Source: Micromonospora costi (GTDB lineage Bacteria; Actinomycetota; Actinomycetes; Mycobacteriales; Micromonosporaceae). From it: a stretch of 64,000 nucleotides of DNA. Below the pieces are notes generated by a model. The model made no database searches. It saw only the letters and a list, made by a program, of their open reading frames with translations, and had not been told where the DNA came from. Positions 42,770 to 51,323 of the stretch are shown here, one piece after another; the first letter of the stretch is position 1; every line of letters begins with the position of its first letter. Location of the stretch: NCBI RefSeq assembly GCF_003626655.1, contig NZ_RBAN01000003.1, positions 682,001-746,000 on the forward strand, read 5' to 3'. The position numbers and the translations under genes are program-made.

Positions 42770-44098
42770 ATGATCCCCAACGAAATGAGCCGGCGGCGGC
42801 TCCTCGGCCTCGGCATCGGGCTCGGTGCCGCGGCCACGCTGACCCTCGCCGGCTGTGGCGGTGGCGACGACTCGTCCGGCCCGGCGGCCGGAAACGGTGG
42901 CAAGGACTACACCGGCCCGAAGGTGGACCTGAAGCTGTGGAACGGGTTCACCGGCGGTGACGGCGAGATCTTCAAGACGCTCGTGAGCCAGTTCAACTCC
43001 GAGCACCAGAACATCGCCGTGTCCGTCGCCACGTACCAGTGGGAGGACTACTACAACAAGCTCCCGGGCGCGGCCTCCAGCGGCAACGGGCCGGACATCG
43101 CGGTCATGCACATGGACCAGCTCGCCACGTTCGCCGCCCGCGGCGTGATCACCGAGCTGGACGACGTGGCCACGACCCTGGAGCTCACCGAGGCCGACTT
43201 CGCCCCCACCGTGTGGAAGGGCGGCATCTACAACAACAAGCGGTACGGCATCCCGCTGGACATGCACCCGCTGGGCTTCTACTACAACAAGTCCGTCATG
43301 GAGAAGGCCGGTCTCGACCCGAACAAGCCCCCGACGACCCGGGACGACTTCACGGCGGCCCTCACCGAGCTGAAGAAGTCGGGCGTCCAGGGCTTCTGGA
43401 TCAGCCCGTTCCAGTTCACCGGCGGCATGTCCTTCTACTCGCTGGTCTACCAGTTCGGCGGCAGCCTCTTCGACGCCGAGGTCAACAAGGCCACGTTCAA
43501 CTCCGACCAGGCGGTCGAGGCGTGCACCTGGATGGTCGACATGATCAAGCAGGGGCACTCGCCGTCGAACGTCGGCCAGGACGCCGAGTACCTGGCGCTG
43601 AAGAGCGGCAAGAACGCCTTCACCTTCAACGGCATCTGGCAGATCAACGACCTGAAGAAGAGCCCGGACGTCCAGTGGGGCGTGGCGCCGCTGCCGCAGA
43701 TCGGGAGCACGCCGGCCGCCTGGGCGAACTCGCACAACTTCACCATCGTGAAGCAGCGCGCCAACAACGCCAACAAGGTCTCCGCGTCGAAGGTGTTCAT
43801 CAACTGGCTCAGCCAGCACTCCCTCGACTGGGCCAAGGGCGGCCAGGTCCCGGCCCGCAAGAGCGTCCGGGACAGCGCCGACTTCAAGGCGCTGACCGAG
43901 GTGGGCGCGCTCGCCCCCGAGCTGGAGTACGCGGCCTTCCCGCCCGCGACCCCCGGCCTGGGCGAGGTCCTCACCACGTTCTACAACTCGTTCAACGAGG
44001 CCGCGCTGGGCAAGAAGTCGCCCAAGCAGGCGCTCGACGACGGGGTGTCCAAGGCCAACAAGCAGCTCGAGGACAACCGCAAGAAGTACGGGAGCTGA
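42770..44098 (+). CDS. Sugar ABC transporter binding lipoprotein
   Basis: 442 aa. The twin-arginine-like MSRRRLLGLG and lipobox LAGC mark an exported lipoprotein. The rest is a family 1 (MalE-like) binding protein (VDLKLWNGFTGGDGEIF, ALDDGVSKANKQLED). AAGGAGAG lies about 7 bases before ATG 42770; the ATG at 42785 is an alternative. Ligand is probably arabino-oligosaccharide, from its place between GH51 and GH43. No transport ATPase is encoded here, so a shared MsiK-type ATPase is likely. Confidence 0.92.
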   Translation: MIPNEMSRRRLLGLGIGLGAAATLTLAGCGGGDDSSGPAAGNGGKDYTGPKVDLKLWNGFTGGDGEIFKTLVSQFNSEHQNIAVSVATYQWEDYYNKLPGAASSGNGPDIAVMHMDQLATFAARGVITELDDVATTLELTEADFAPTVWKGGIYNNKRYGIPLDMHPLGFYYNKSVMEKAGLDPNKPPTTRDDFTAALTELKKSGVQGFWISPFQFTGGMSFYSLVYQFGGSLFDAEVNKATFNSDQAVEACTWMVDMIKQGHSPSNVGQDAEYLALKSGKNAFTFNGIWQINDLKKSPDVQWGVAPLPQIGSTPAAWANSHNFTIVKQRANNANKVSASKVFINWLSQHSLDWAKGGQVPARKSVRDSADFKALTEVGALAPELEYAAFPPATPGLGEVLTTFYNSFNEAALGKKSPKQALDDGVSKANKQLEDNRKKYGS

Positions 44099-44104
44099 TT
44101 CTCC

Positions 44105-45070
44105 GTGGCGGACGTGATCGAGGTCGGGGCGGCGCGCGGTGACGCGCCGCCCCCGGCGGCCAGCGCTGCCCGCCGGCGCTCCTCGGCGGGCCGGGGCGGG
44201 CGGCTGACGCCCTACCTGTTCCTCGCGCCGTACCTGGTTCTGTTCACGGTGTTCGGGGCGCTGCCGATCCTGCTCGGGGTCTGGCTCAGCCTGCACCAGT
44301 GGGACTTCCAGCTGCCCAACCGGCCGTTCGTGGGGCTCGACAACTACAAGGAGTTGTTCTCCAGCGACTCGGCGGTCTACGGCGACTGGTGGCAGAGCGT
44401 ACGGGCCACCGCGATCTTCACCGTCCTCTCGGTGCCGCTGCTCGTGGTGGTGCCGCTGGGGCTCGCGGTGCTGCTGAACCGCTCGTTCCCGGGCCGGACG
44501 TTCTTCCGGGCGGTGTACTTCGCGCCGTACGTGCTGGGCGTCGCCGTGATCGGCCTGCTCTGGCGGTTCCTGCTGGACGCGAACCTCGGCCTGGTCAACC
44601 GGCTGCTCGGCGTGGTCGGCCTGCCGGCGGACACCCCGTGGGTGACGGACGTGCCGTGGGCGTGGATCTCGCTGGTCGGGGTGACCGTCTGGTGGACCTC
44701 CGGCTTCAACGCGGTGATCTACCTGGCCGGCCTCCAGGACATCCCGCAGGAGCTGTACGAGGCGGCGAAGGTCGACGGCGCGAGCGCCTGGGAACGGTTC
44801 CGCCACGTCACGCTCCCCGGGTTGCGCCCGGTGCTGCTGTTCGTCATGACCACGACGATCCTCGCCTCGGCGAACGTGTTCGGGCAGTCGTTCCTGATCA
44901 CCCAGGGCGCGCCCGGCACGGAGACCCGCAGCGTGGTCTGGTTCATCGTCGAGGAGGGGCTGCGGGACAACGACGCGGGCCGCGCCGCCGCCATGAGCAT
45001 CGTGTTCGCGCTGATGCTGGCCGTGGTGAGCCTCGCCAACTTCCGCCTCTTCCGCTACCGGGAAGACTGA
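44105..45070 (+). CDS. Sugar ABC transporter permease (MalF type)
   Basis: 321 aa, six or so membrane helices with PYLFLAPYLVLFTVFGALPI at the start and the EAA loop (ELYEAAKVDGASAWERF) facing the ATPase. GTG start 7 bases after the binding-protein stop. Forms the channel with the next gene product. Confidence 0.92.
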   Translation: MADVIEVGAARGDAPPPAASAARRRSSAGRGGRLTPYLFLAPYLVLFTVFGALPILLGVWLSLHQWDFQLPNRPFVGLDNYKELFSSDSAVYGDWWQSVRATAIFTVLSVPLLVVVPLGLAVLLNRSFPGRTFFRAVYFAPYVLGVAVIGLLWRFLLDANLGLVNRLLGVVGLPADTPWVTDVPWAWISLVGVTVWWTSGFNAVIYLAGLQDIPQELYEAAKVDGASAWERFRHVTLPGLRPVLLFVMTTTILASANVFGQSFLITQGAPGTETRSVVWFIVEEGLRDNDAGRAAAMSIVFALMLAVVSLANFRLFRYRED

Positions 45071-45080
45071 GGGGACTGCC

Positions 45081-45929
45081 ATGACGACGCCCACGCGCGG
45101 CCGGGCGACCGCCCTGAGCCGCACCGGCCTCTACGCCATCCTGGTGATCCTCGCCCTGGTCTTCCTGACCCCGCTGGTGTGGATGGTCATCACCTCGCTG
45201 AAGACCTACGACGGCGCGCAGAGGATCCCGCCGACCTGGTTGCCCGACCCGTTCTCCGGATACGGGTACCAGCAGATCCTCAACAACTCGGCGAACCCGG
45301 TGCTGCGCTGGTTCCTCAACAGCATGCTCGCCGCGACGCTGCACTCGCTGCTGGTGCTGGTGACCGCCTCGATGGCCGCGTACGCCCTGGCCCGGATGCG
45401 GTTCCGTGGCCGCGGGGTGAGCTTCGCGCTGATCGTCGGGACGCTCTTCATCCCGCCGACCTCGCTCATCATCCCGAACTTCCTGATCGTCGACACGCTG
45501 CACTGGATCGACACCCTCACCGTGGTGGTGGTGCCCGGCGCCGCCAGCGCCTTCGGGGTGTTCTTCCTGCGGCAGTTCTTCCTCTCCCTGCCCCGGGAAC
45601 TGGAGGAGGCCGCGGTGCTCGACGGGGCGAACCAGTGGCAGATCTTCTACCGGGTGGTGCTGCCGCTGTCGAAGCCCGCACTGGCCACCCTCGCGGTGCT
45701 GTCGTTCCTGACCAACTGGAACGACTTCCTGTGGCCGATCTTCGTGCTGTTCAGCCCGGAGAAGTTGACCCTGCCGCCCGGCCTCGGCCTGCTCCAGGGC
45801 TCGTACGTCACCGACTACCCGGTGATCATGGCGGGTGCCGTGCTGGCCAGCGTGCCCGTGCTGATCCTCTTCGTGGTCGCCCAGCGGCACATCATCCAGG
45901 GTGTCTCCCGCAGCGGCCTGAAGGGATGA
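45081..45929 (+). CDS. Sugar ABC transporter permease (MalG type)
   Basis: 282 aa, six membrane helices, EAA loop in ELEEAAVLDGANQWQIFYRV and a typical MalG C-terminus (AQRHIIQGVSRSGLKG). ATG start 11 bases after the MalF-type gene. Its stop overlaps the GH43 start by 4 bases. Confidence 0.93.
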   Translation: MTTPTRGRATALSRTGLYAILVILALVFLTPLVWMVITSLKTYDGAQRIPPTWLPDPFSGYGYQQILNNSANPVLRWFLNSMLAATLHSLLVLVTASMAAYALARMRFRGRGVSFALIVGTLFIPPTSLIIPNFLIVDTLHWIDTLTVVVVPGAASAFGVFFLRQFFLSLPRELEEAAVLDGANQWQIFYRVVLPLSKPALATLAVLSFLTNWNDFLWPIFVLFSPEKLTLPPGLGLLQGSYVTDYPVIMAGAVLASVPVLILFVVAQRHIIQGVSRSGLKG

Positions 45930-46948
45930 CGGCCGGGCGACTCCGGCGACGCGGCGCGGCGGCGGTCCTCGCCGCCGCACTGCTCGCCGCTGGCTGCGGC
46001 GACACCGACCACACCGGTTCCCCGAGTACGGAGAGCGACGCGAGCATGTTCACCAACCCGGTCATCCGGACCGACGCGCCCGACCCGCAGGCGATCCAGG
46101 TCGGCGGCACCTGGTACCTGTTCCACACCAACGCCGCCGGCCACAACGTCCCGGTGCACACCTCACCCGACCTCGTCGACTGGACGCCCGCCGGTGACGC
46201 GCTCCCGGAGCTGCCCGACTGGGCGGACCCGGGGAAGACCTGGGCGCCGGAGGCCATCCCGCTCGCACCCGACCGGTTCGTCCTCTACTACACGGTCGCG
46301 GGCCGGGAGTCGGGGCGGCAGTGTGTCGGGCGGGCGGTGGCGAGCGCGCCGCAGGGGCCGTACCGGGACGAGTCGGCCGGCCCGCTGATCTGCCAGGCGG
46401 ACCTCGGCGGCGCGATCGACGCCAGCCCGTTCCGGGACGCCGACGGCAGCCTCTGGCTGCTGTGGAAGAACGACGGCAACGCCATCGGGGTGGACACCTG
46501 GATCTGGTCGCAGCGCCTCTCGGAGGACGGGTTGAGCCTGGTCGGCGAGCCGACGAAGCTGCTCAAGCAGACCGAGCCGTGGGAGGGCACCCTCGTCGAG
46601 GGGCCGTTCTTCCACCGCCACGACGGGAAGCTGTACCTCTTCTTCGCCGCGAACGCGTACGACCGGGCCGCGTACGCCGAGGGGTACGCGGTCTGCGAGT
46701 CGCCGAGTGGGCCGTGCGTGAAGGCGCCGGAGAACCCGATCCTGCGGACGAACGAGGCGGCCTCCGGCCCGGGGCACGCCTCGATGGTGGTCAAGGACGG
46801 GCGTACCTGGCTGCTCTACCACGCCTGGCCGCCGGGCCAGGAGGGCAGCACCGACCCGGGTCGGCAGACCTGGCTCGACGAGGTCGTCTGGACCGACGGG
46901 AAGCCGGTCGTGAAGGGCCCGACGGGCACCGCACAGCCCCGCCCTTGA
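45926..46948 (+). CDS. Secreted GH43 arabinan-degrading lipoprotein
   Basis: 340 aa. Signal and lipobox LAAGC (Cys24) anchor it outside. GH43 catalytic residues: general base Asp in RTDAPDPQ (50-53), pKa-modulating Asp in GAIDASPFRD, and general acid Glu in EGPFFHRHDG (~225). The family includes arabinanases, arabinofuranosidases and xylosidases; arabinan use fits the neighbouring GH51. The last gene of the operon, with an ATGA overlap and a strong terminator after it. Confidence 0.88.
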   Translation: MTAGRLRRRGAAAVLAAALLAAGCGDTDHTGSPSTESDASMFTNPVIRTDAPDPQAIQVGGTWYLFHTNAAGHNVPVHTSPDLVDWTPAGDALPELPDWADPGKTWAPEAIPLAPDRFVLYYTVAGRESGRQCVGRAVASAPQGPYRDESAGPLICQADLGGAIDASPFRDADGSLWLLWKNDGNAIGVDTWIWSQRLSEDGLSLVGEPTKLLKQTEPWEGTLVEGPFFHRHDGKLYLFFAANAYDRAAYAEGYAVCESPSGPCVKAPENPILRTNEAASGPGHASMVVKDGRTWLLYHAWPPGQEGSTDPGRQTWLDEVVWTDGKPVVKGPTGTAQPRP

Positions 46949-46953
46949 GCAGC

Positions 46954-46999
46954 GACGACCGGAGGGGCCGCCCCGCGTGGGGCGGCCCCTCCGGTCGTC
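46954..46999. terminator. 21-bp perfect hairpin terminator
   Basis: GACGACCGGAGGGGCCGCCCC (46954-46974) pairs perfectly with 46979-46999 over a GCGT loop. It lies between the convergent GH43 and amino-acid permease stops, so it should serve both. Confidence 0.9.
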
Positions 47000-47012
47000 C
47001 GGGGTGGGCGCG

Positions 47013-48515
47013 TCAGCTGCCGGCCACGGGCTCGCGGGGCTGCGGGGCGGCATCCGCCTCGCGTCGGGCCAGGCGGTTCTTCCGGTAGCCGTACCCGAAG
47101 TAGATCACCGCACCGATCAGCATCCAGGCCAGGAACCGCAGCCAGGTCTCGACCGACAGGTTGAGCATGAGGTAGAAGCAGGCCAGTGCGGAGACGACCG
47201 GCAGCACGGGCGAGAACGGCACGGTGAACGGCCGCTCCAGGTCGGGGCGGGTCCGGCGCAGGATCGGCACGGCGAGGGACACGAGCACGAACGCGCACAG
47301 GGCACCGATGCTGACCAGGTCGGCCAGCGCGGAGAGCGGCAGCAGGCCGGCCAGCAGGGCCACCCCGATGGTCATGATCGCCGAGATCCGGTACGGGGTG
47401 CCCCAGCGCGGGTGCACCTTGGCGATCGACGGGGGGATCAGCCCGTCGCGCCCGATGGCGAAGCCGATCCGGCCCATGGCCACCAGGTCCACCAGGATGA
47501 CGCTGGTCAGGCCGGCGATCGCGGCGATCGAGACGAGCGTCGCGGCCCAGCCGGCGCCGACGGACTCGAAGGCCGAGGCGATGGGGGCGCCCCGGTCGAT
47601 GTCGGTGTACTTCACCATGCCCACCACCACCAGCGAGACGCCGATGTAGAGCACGGTCGAGACGAGCAGCGTGCCGAGCAGCCCGAGCGGCAGGTCCCGG
47701 CGCGGCTTGCGGGTCTCCTCGCCGAGGTTGGCCACGGCCTCGAAGCCGGTGTACGCGAAGAAGACCACGGCGGCCGCGCTGAGCACCCCGACGAACCCGA
47801 AGACGGACGGTTCCAGACCGAAGATCGCCTGGGTGACGGGTTGCTTGAGGCCGCCGTCCCCGCCGGAGGCCGGTTCGGCCGGCGGGATGAACGGGGTGAG
47901 GTTGGCGGCCTTCACGAAGAAGAGCCCGGCGACCACCACGAACACGCAGATCGCCACCTTGACGAGCACCAGCAGGTTGGTGACCCGGGCGGACTCGCGG
48001 ATGCCGACGATGCCGATGGCGCCGAGGACCAGCACGATCGCGATCGCGCCGATGTTGACGACGCTGCCCTCCTCGCCGAACCAGGCGGTGGGCAGGTTGA
48101 ACAGTTCGGCCAGGTATCCGGACCAGCCCCGGGCGACCACCGCCGCGCCGAGTGCGAACTCCAGCAGCAGGTCCCAGCCGATGATCCAGGCGACGATCTC
48201 GCCCATCGTGGCGTACGCGTAGGTGTAGGCGCTGCCGGCAGCCGGCACGCTCGACGCCAGTTCGGCGTAGCAGAGCGCGGCGAGCAGCGCGACCACGCCG
48301 CCGATGGCGAAGGAGATGACCACACCCGGCCCGGCGCTGTCCCGGGCCTCGATGCCGGTCAGCGTGAAGATGCCGGTGCCGATCACGATGCCGATCCCGA
48401 AGCCGGTGAGGTCGAGCGCGCCGAGCCGCCTCTTCAGGCCGGGCCCGGCGCCGGTCTCCTCCTCCCCGCTCTGCGCCAGCACGTCCCGGATCGGTTTCGT
48501 ACGCAGCACGGACAC
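47013..48515 (-). CDS. Amino-acid permease, APC family
   Basis: 500 aa with about 12 membrane helices. GFGIGIVIGTGIFTLTG is the conserved first-helix substrate motif of cationic amino-acid/APC transporters, and the loop NLGEETRKPRRDLPLG matches the family. The GTG at 48515 (MSVLRTKPIRD) is chosen over GTG 48524 because GGGAGG is at a better distance. The gene stands alone after a shared terminator. Substrate unknown. Confidence 0.9.
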   Translation of the reverse strand: MSVLRTKPIRDVLAQSGEEETGAGPGLKRRLGALDLTGFGIGIVIGTGIFTLTGIEARDSAGPGVVISFAIGGVVALLAALCYAELASSVPAAGSAYTYAYATMGEIVAWIIGWDLLLEFALGAAVVARGWSGYLAELFNLPTAWFGEEGSVVNIGAIAIVLVLGAIGIVGIRESARVTNLLVLVKVAICVFVVVAGLFFVKAANLTPFIPPAEPASGGDGGLKQPVTQAIFGLEPSVFGFVGVLSAAAVVFFAYTGFEAVANLGEETRKPRRDLPLGLLGTLLVSTVLYIGVSLVVVGMVKYTDIDRGAPIASAFESVGAGWAATLVSIAAIAGLTSVILVDLVAMGRIGFAIGRDGLIPPSIAKVHPRWGTPYRISAIMTIGVALLAGLLPLSALADLVSIGALCAFVLVSLAVPILRRTRPDLERPFTVPFSPVLPVVSALACFYLMLNLSVETWLRFLAWMLIGAVIYFGYGYRKNRLARREADAAPQPREPVAGS

Positions 48516-48837
48516 CGCGCTCACCCCTCCCACCGTGCGACCACCACCGTGGCGGCCGGTGACCGGCGTTGCTACCCAGTACGCATCACCGCCAACCACC
48601 ACGCTTCGCGCGAATACGGGCACCGTGGAAAGCCCGGAACGGACTCGTCGGACGGAACCGCGGCGGCGCGTCCGGGGCGCGCCGTATCGGACAGACGGGC
48701 AGATCCCACGCAGGCCTCTTGCGCGGGACACGACCGGTGTGAAAATTTCCTACCAGCGGCACATAGCTGACGGCGAATTGTGCCGGAGGACGCCGCGACG
48801 CCAGGAACACGGGAGCCCCAACGAAGGGACACACCGC
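48516..48837. other. Intergenic region between permease and GHL10 genes
   Basis: 322 bases without a supported gene between two divergent starts. A locally AT-richer patch (GTGAAAATTTCCTACC, around 48740) is the only promoter-like composition I see. No repeats of the families found elsewhere occur here. Confidence 0.4.
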
Positions 48838-50499
48838 ATGAAGGCAACTCGGCTCGGCGCGGCCGGGCTGGCCGCGGCGCTGCTCGGCGCGCTCGTCGCC
48901 GCCACCCCCGCGACCGCCGCGCCCGACGCGACGAGCGCCACCGCCACCACCACCTGCACCACGGATCCGGCCACGCCCAAGCGACAGTTCCGGGCCCTGT
49001 GGATCGCGTCCGTCACCAACATCGACTGGCCCAGCAAGGACTCCTGGACCGCCCCGGACCAGGTCGCCAAGCAGAAGGCCGAGTACCTGGGCTGGCTCGA
49101 CCTGGCCCAGAAGCTCAACCACAACGCCGTCGTGGTCCAGGTCCGCCCGACCGCCGACGCGTTCTGGCCCTCGCAGGTCGAGCCCTGGTCCGAGTACCTG
49201 ACCGGGGTCCGCGGCCAGAACCCGGGCTGGGACCCCCTCGCCTTCCTCGTCGAGGAGTCGCACAAGCGCAACCTGGAGTTCCACGCCTGGATGAACCCGT
49301 ACCGGGTCTCCATGCCGGCCCCCGGCGGCGCGGGCGCCGACATCTCGAAGCTCGCCCCGAACCACCCGGTGCGCCAGCACCCGGACTGGGTGTTCGCCTA
49401 CCCGCCGGCCGGGGTCGCCGGCAGCCGGCTCTACTACAACCCCGGCATCCCCGAGGTCCGCGAGTTCGTGCAGACCGCGATGATGGACGCGGTCAAGCGG
49501 TACGACATCGACGCCGTGCACTTCGACGACTACTTCTACCCGTACCCGAGCGGCACCTACCAGGTGCCCGACGACGCCACGTTCGCGGCGTACAACCGGG
49601 GCTTCACCGACCGGGCCGACTGGCGGCGGGACAACATCAACCTGCTGATCCAGGAGATGAACGCCAAGATCAAGGCGGCGAAGCCCTGGGTGAAGTTCGG
49701 CGTCAGCCCGTTCGGCATCTGGCGGAACGCCTCCGCGGACCCGCGGGGCTCGGACACCACCGGCAGCCAGTCGTACGACATCATCTCCGCCGACACCCGT
49801 AAGTGGGTCAAGGAGGAGTGGATCGACTACATCGTCCCGCAGCTCTACTGGTACATCGGCCAGTACCCGGCCGCCGACTACGCGCGGCTGGTGCCGTGGT
49901 GGGCGGAGACCGTCCGGGGCACGAAGGTGCAGCTCTACATCGGGCAGGCCGACTACAAGAGCGGCGACCCGGCGTACGGGACGTTCTGGATGAACCCCCG
50001 GGAGCTGTCGGACCACCTGACCCTCAACCGGTCCTACCCCGAGGTCCAGGGCAACGTGCACTTCTCGGCCGTGCAGGTGCGGGCCAACCGGCTCGGCGCC
50101 ACCGACATCTACGCCGCCGAGCACTACTCCCGGCCGGCGCTGATCCCGACCATGTCCCACCTGCCGTCGAAGCCGCTGCTCATGCCGGTCGTCACCCGGT
50201 CGGCACGGGACGACGACGGGGTGCGGCTCAGCTGGCGCCAGCCCGCCGACGGCGTAGGGCCGTTCGGGACGGCCACCTCGTACGCGATCTACCGCTTCGA
50301 CGGGGTGACGCTGGCGGGGGCCTGCGACCTGGCCGACGCCGCGCACCTGGTGGACACCGTCCGGGCCACCGACGGCGCCGTCCAGTCCTGGGTGGACACG
50401 ACGGCCGAGCCGGGCCACCGGTACACCTACTACGTGACCGCGCTCGACCGGCTGGCCAACGAGAGCCCGGCGAGCCCGCCGGCCTTCGTCCTGCGCTGA
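48838..50499 (+). CDS. Secreted GHL10-type glycosyl hydrolase-like protein
   Basis: 553 aa. Signal peptide about 1-27 (ending TAAP). The GHL10 domain (about 48-440) shows RALWIASVTNIDWPS, HAWMNPYR and AVHFDDYFYPYP, the usual active-site strands of this TIM-barrel family. A fibronectin-III-like domain (about 450-553) follows. Extracellular polysaccharide or peptidoglycan-related substrate is likely for the family, not proven. ATG at 48838 follows AAGGGA. A terminator hairpin follows the stop. Confidence 0.88.
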   Translation: MKATRLGAAGLAAALLGALVAATPATAAPDATSATATTTCTTDPATPKRQFRALWIASVTNIDWPSKDSWTAPDQVAKQKAEYLGWLDLAQKLNHNAVVVQVRPTADAFWPSQVEPWSEYLTGVRGQNPGWDPLAFLVEESHKRNLEFHAWMNPYRVSMPAPGGAGADISKLAPNHPVRQHPDWVFAYPPAGVAGSRLYYNPGIPEVREFVQTAMMDAVKRYDIDAVHFDDYFYPYPSGTYQVPDDATFAAYNRGFTDRADWRRDNINLLIQEMNAKIKAAKPWVKFGVSPFGIWRNASADPRGSDTTGSQSYDIISADTRKWVKEEWIDYIVPQLYWYIGQYPAADYARLVPWWAETVRGTKVQLYIGQADYKSGDPAYGTFWMNPRELSDHLTLNRSYPEVQGNVHFSAVQVRANRLGATDIYAAEHYSRPALIPTMSHLPSKPLLMPVVTRSARDDDGVRLSWRQPADGVGPFGTATSYAIYRFDGVTLAGACDLADAAHLVDTVRATDGAVQSWVDTTAEPGHRYTYYVTALDRLANESPASPPAFVLR

Positions 50500-50515
50500 C
50501 CGGCGCCGACGCCGG

Positions 50516-50546
50516 ATGCCCCGGGTGCCCCGCGCACCCGGGGCAT
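50516..50546 (+). terminator. Hairpin terminator after GHL10 gene
   Basis: ATGCCCCGGGTGC (50516-50528) pairs perfectly with 50534-50546 across CCCGC, 17 bases after the stop. Confidence 0.85.
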
Positions 50547-50680
50547 TCGTCTGTTTCGACGCATGTCACCAATAGTCCGTGGCGACGCAAGATCTGCGTC
50601 CGTCGATTGATCGAGACTGATCGGCACCCGGTGACCCACCGGTAACTTCCCGCTACCCGCACACCCCCGCGGAGGTACCA

Positions 50681-51223
50681 GTGCCCAGACGTCTCGCCAC
50701 CCTCCTCGCCTCGGGCGCGCTCGCGCTGCTCGTGGCACTCGGCCTCGCCACGCCCGCCGCTGCCGCCGTCAGCCGCGAGCAGAAGCTCTCCGTCCTGTCC
50801 GCCTGGACGCAGACCAGCGCCAGCAGCTACAACGCCTGGAACTCCGCGCGCCTCAACAAGGCCGCCTGGTCGGAGTACGCCTTCGACTGGTCCACCGACT
50901 ACTGCTCGTCGAGCCCGGACAACCCCCTCGGGTTCGCCTTCGAGCTCTCCTGCTACCGGCACGACTTCGGCTACCGCAACCACAAGGCGATGGGGATCTT
51001 CGCGGCGAACAAGTCGCGCCTGGACAGCGCCTTCTACGAGGACCTGAAGCGGGTCTGCGCCACGTACAACTCGATTGTCCGGCCGGCCTGCCTCAGCCTG
51101 GCCTGGACCTACTACCAGGCGGTCAGCATCTTCGGCTCGGTGGCCGCCGTGAACCCGGCCGACATCGAGCGCGCCGCGAAGATGAAGGCCGACGCCGAGC
51201 GCCGCGCTGGCCTGCGCGTCTAG
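50681..51223 (+). CDS. Secreted prokaryotic phospholipase A2
   Basis: 180 aa. Signal peptide about 1-28 (ending PAAAA). The active site CYRHDFGYRN has catalytic H94-D95, and the DYCSSSPDNP segment supplies the calcium loop and a paired cysteine, as in Streptomyces-type PLA2. Hydrolyses the sn-2 ester of phospholipids outside the cell. GTG start with GGAGGT upstream; no partner gene. Confidence 0.9.
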   Translation: MPRRLATLLASGALALLVALGLATPAAAAVSREQKLSVLSAWTQTSASSYNAWNSARLNKAAWSEYAFDWSTDYCSSSPDNPLGFAFELSCYRHDFGYRNHKAMGIFAANKSRLDSAFYEDLKRVCATYNSIVRPACLSLAWTYYQAVSIFGSVAAVNPADIERAAKMKADAERRAGLRV

Positions 51224-51323
51224 GCACCGACCTCGGTGCGGGTCCGCGTCGCCGGAAACGTCGGCGCGGGCCCGTCCCGGTCGCCGTCGTCAGGAAACGA
51301 CCCGGGCGGTCGCCGCCGGTTCG

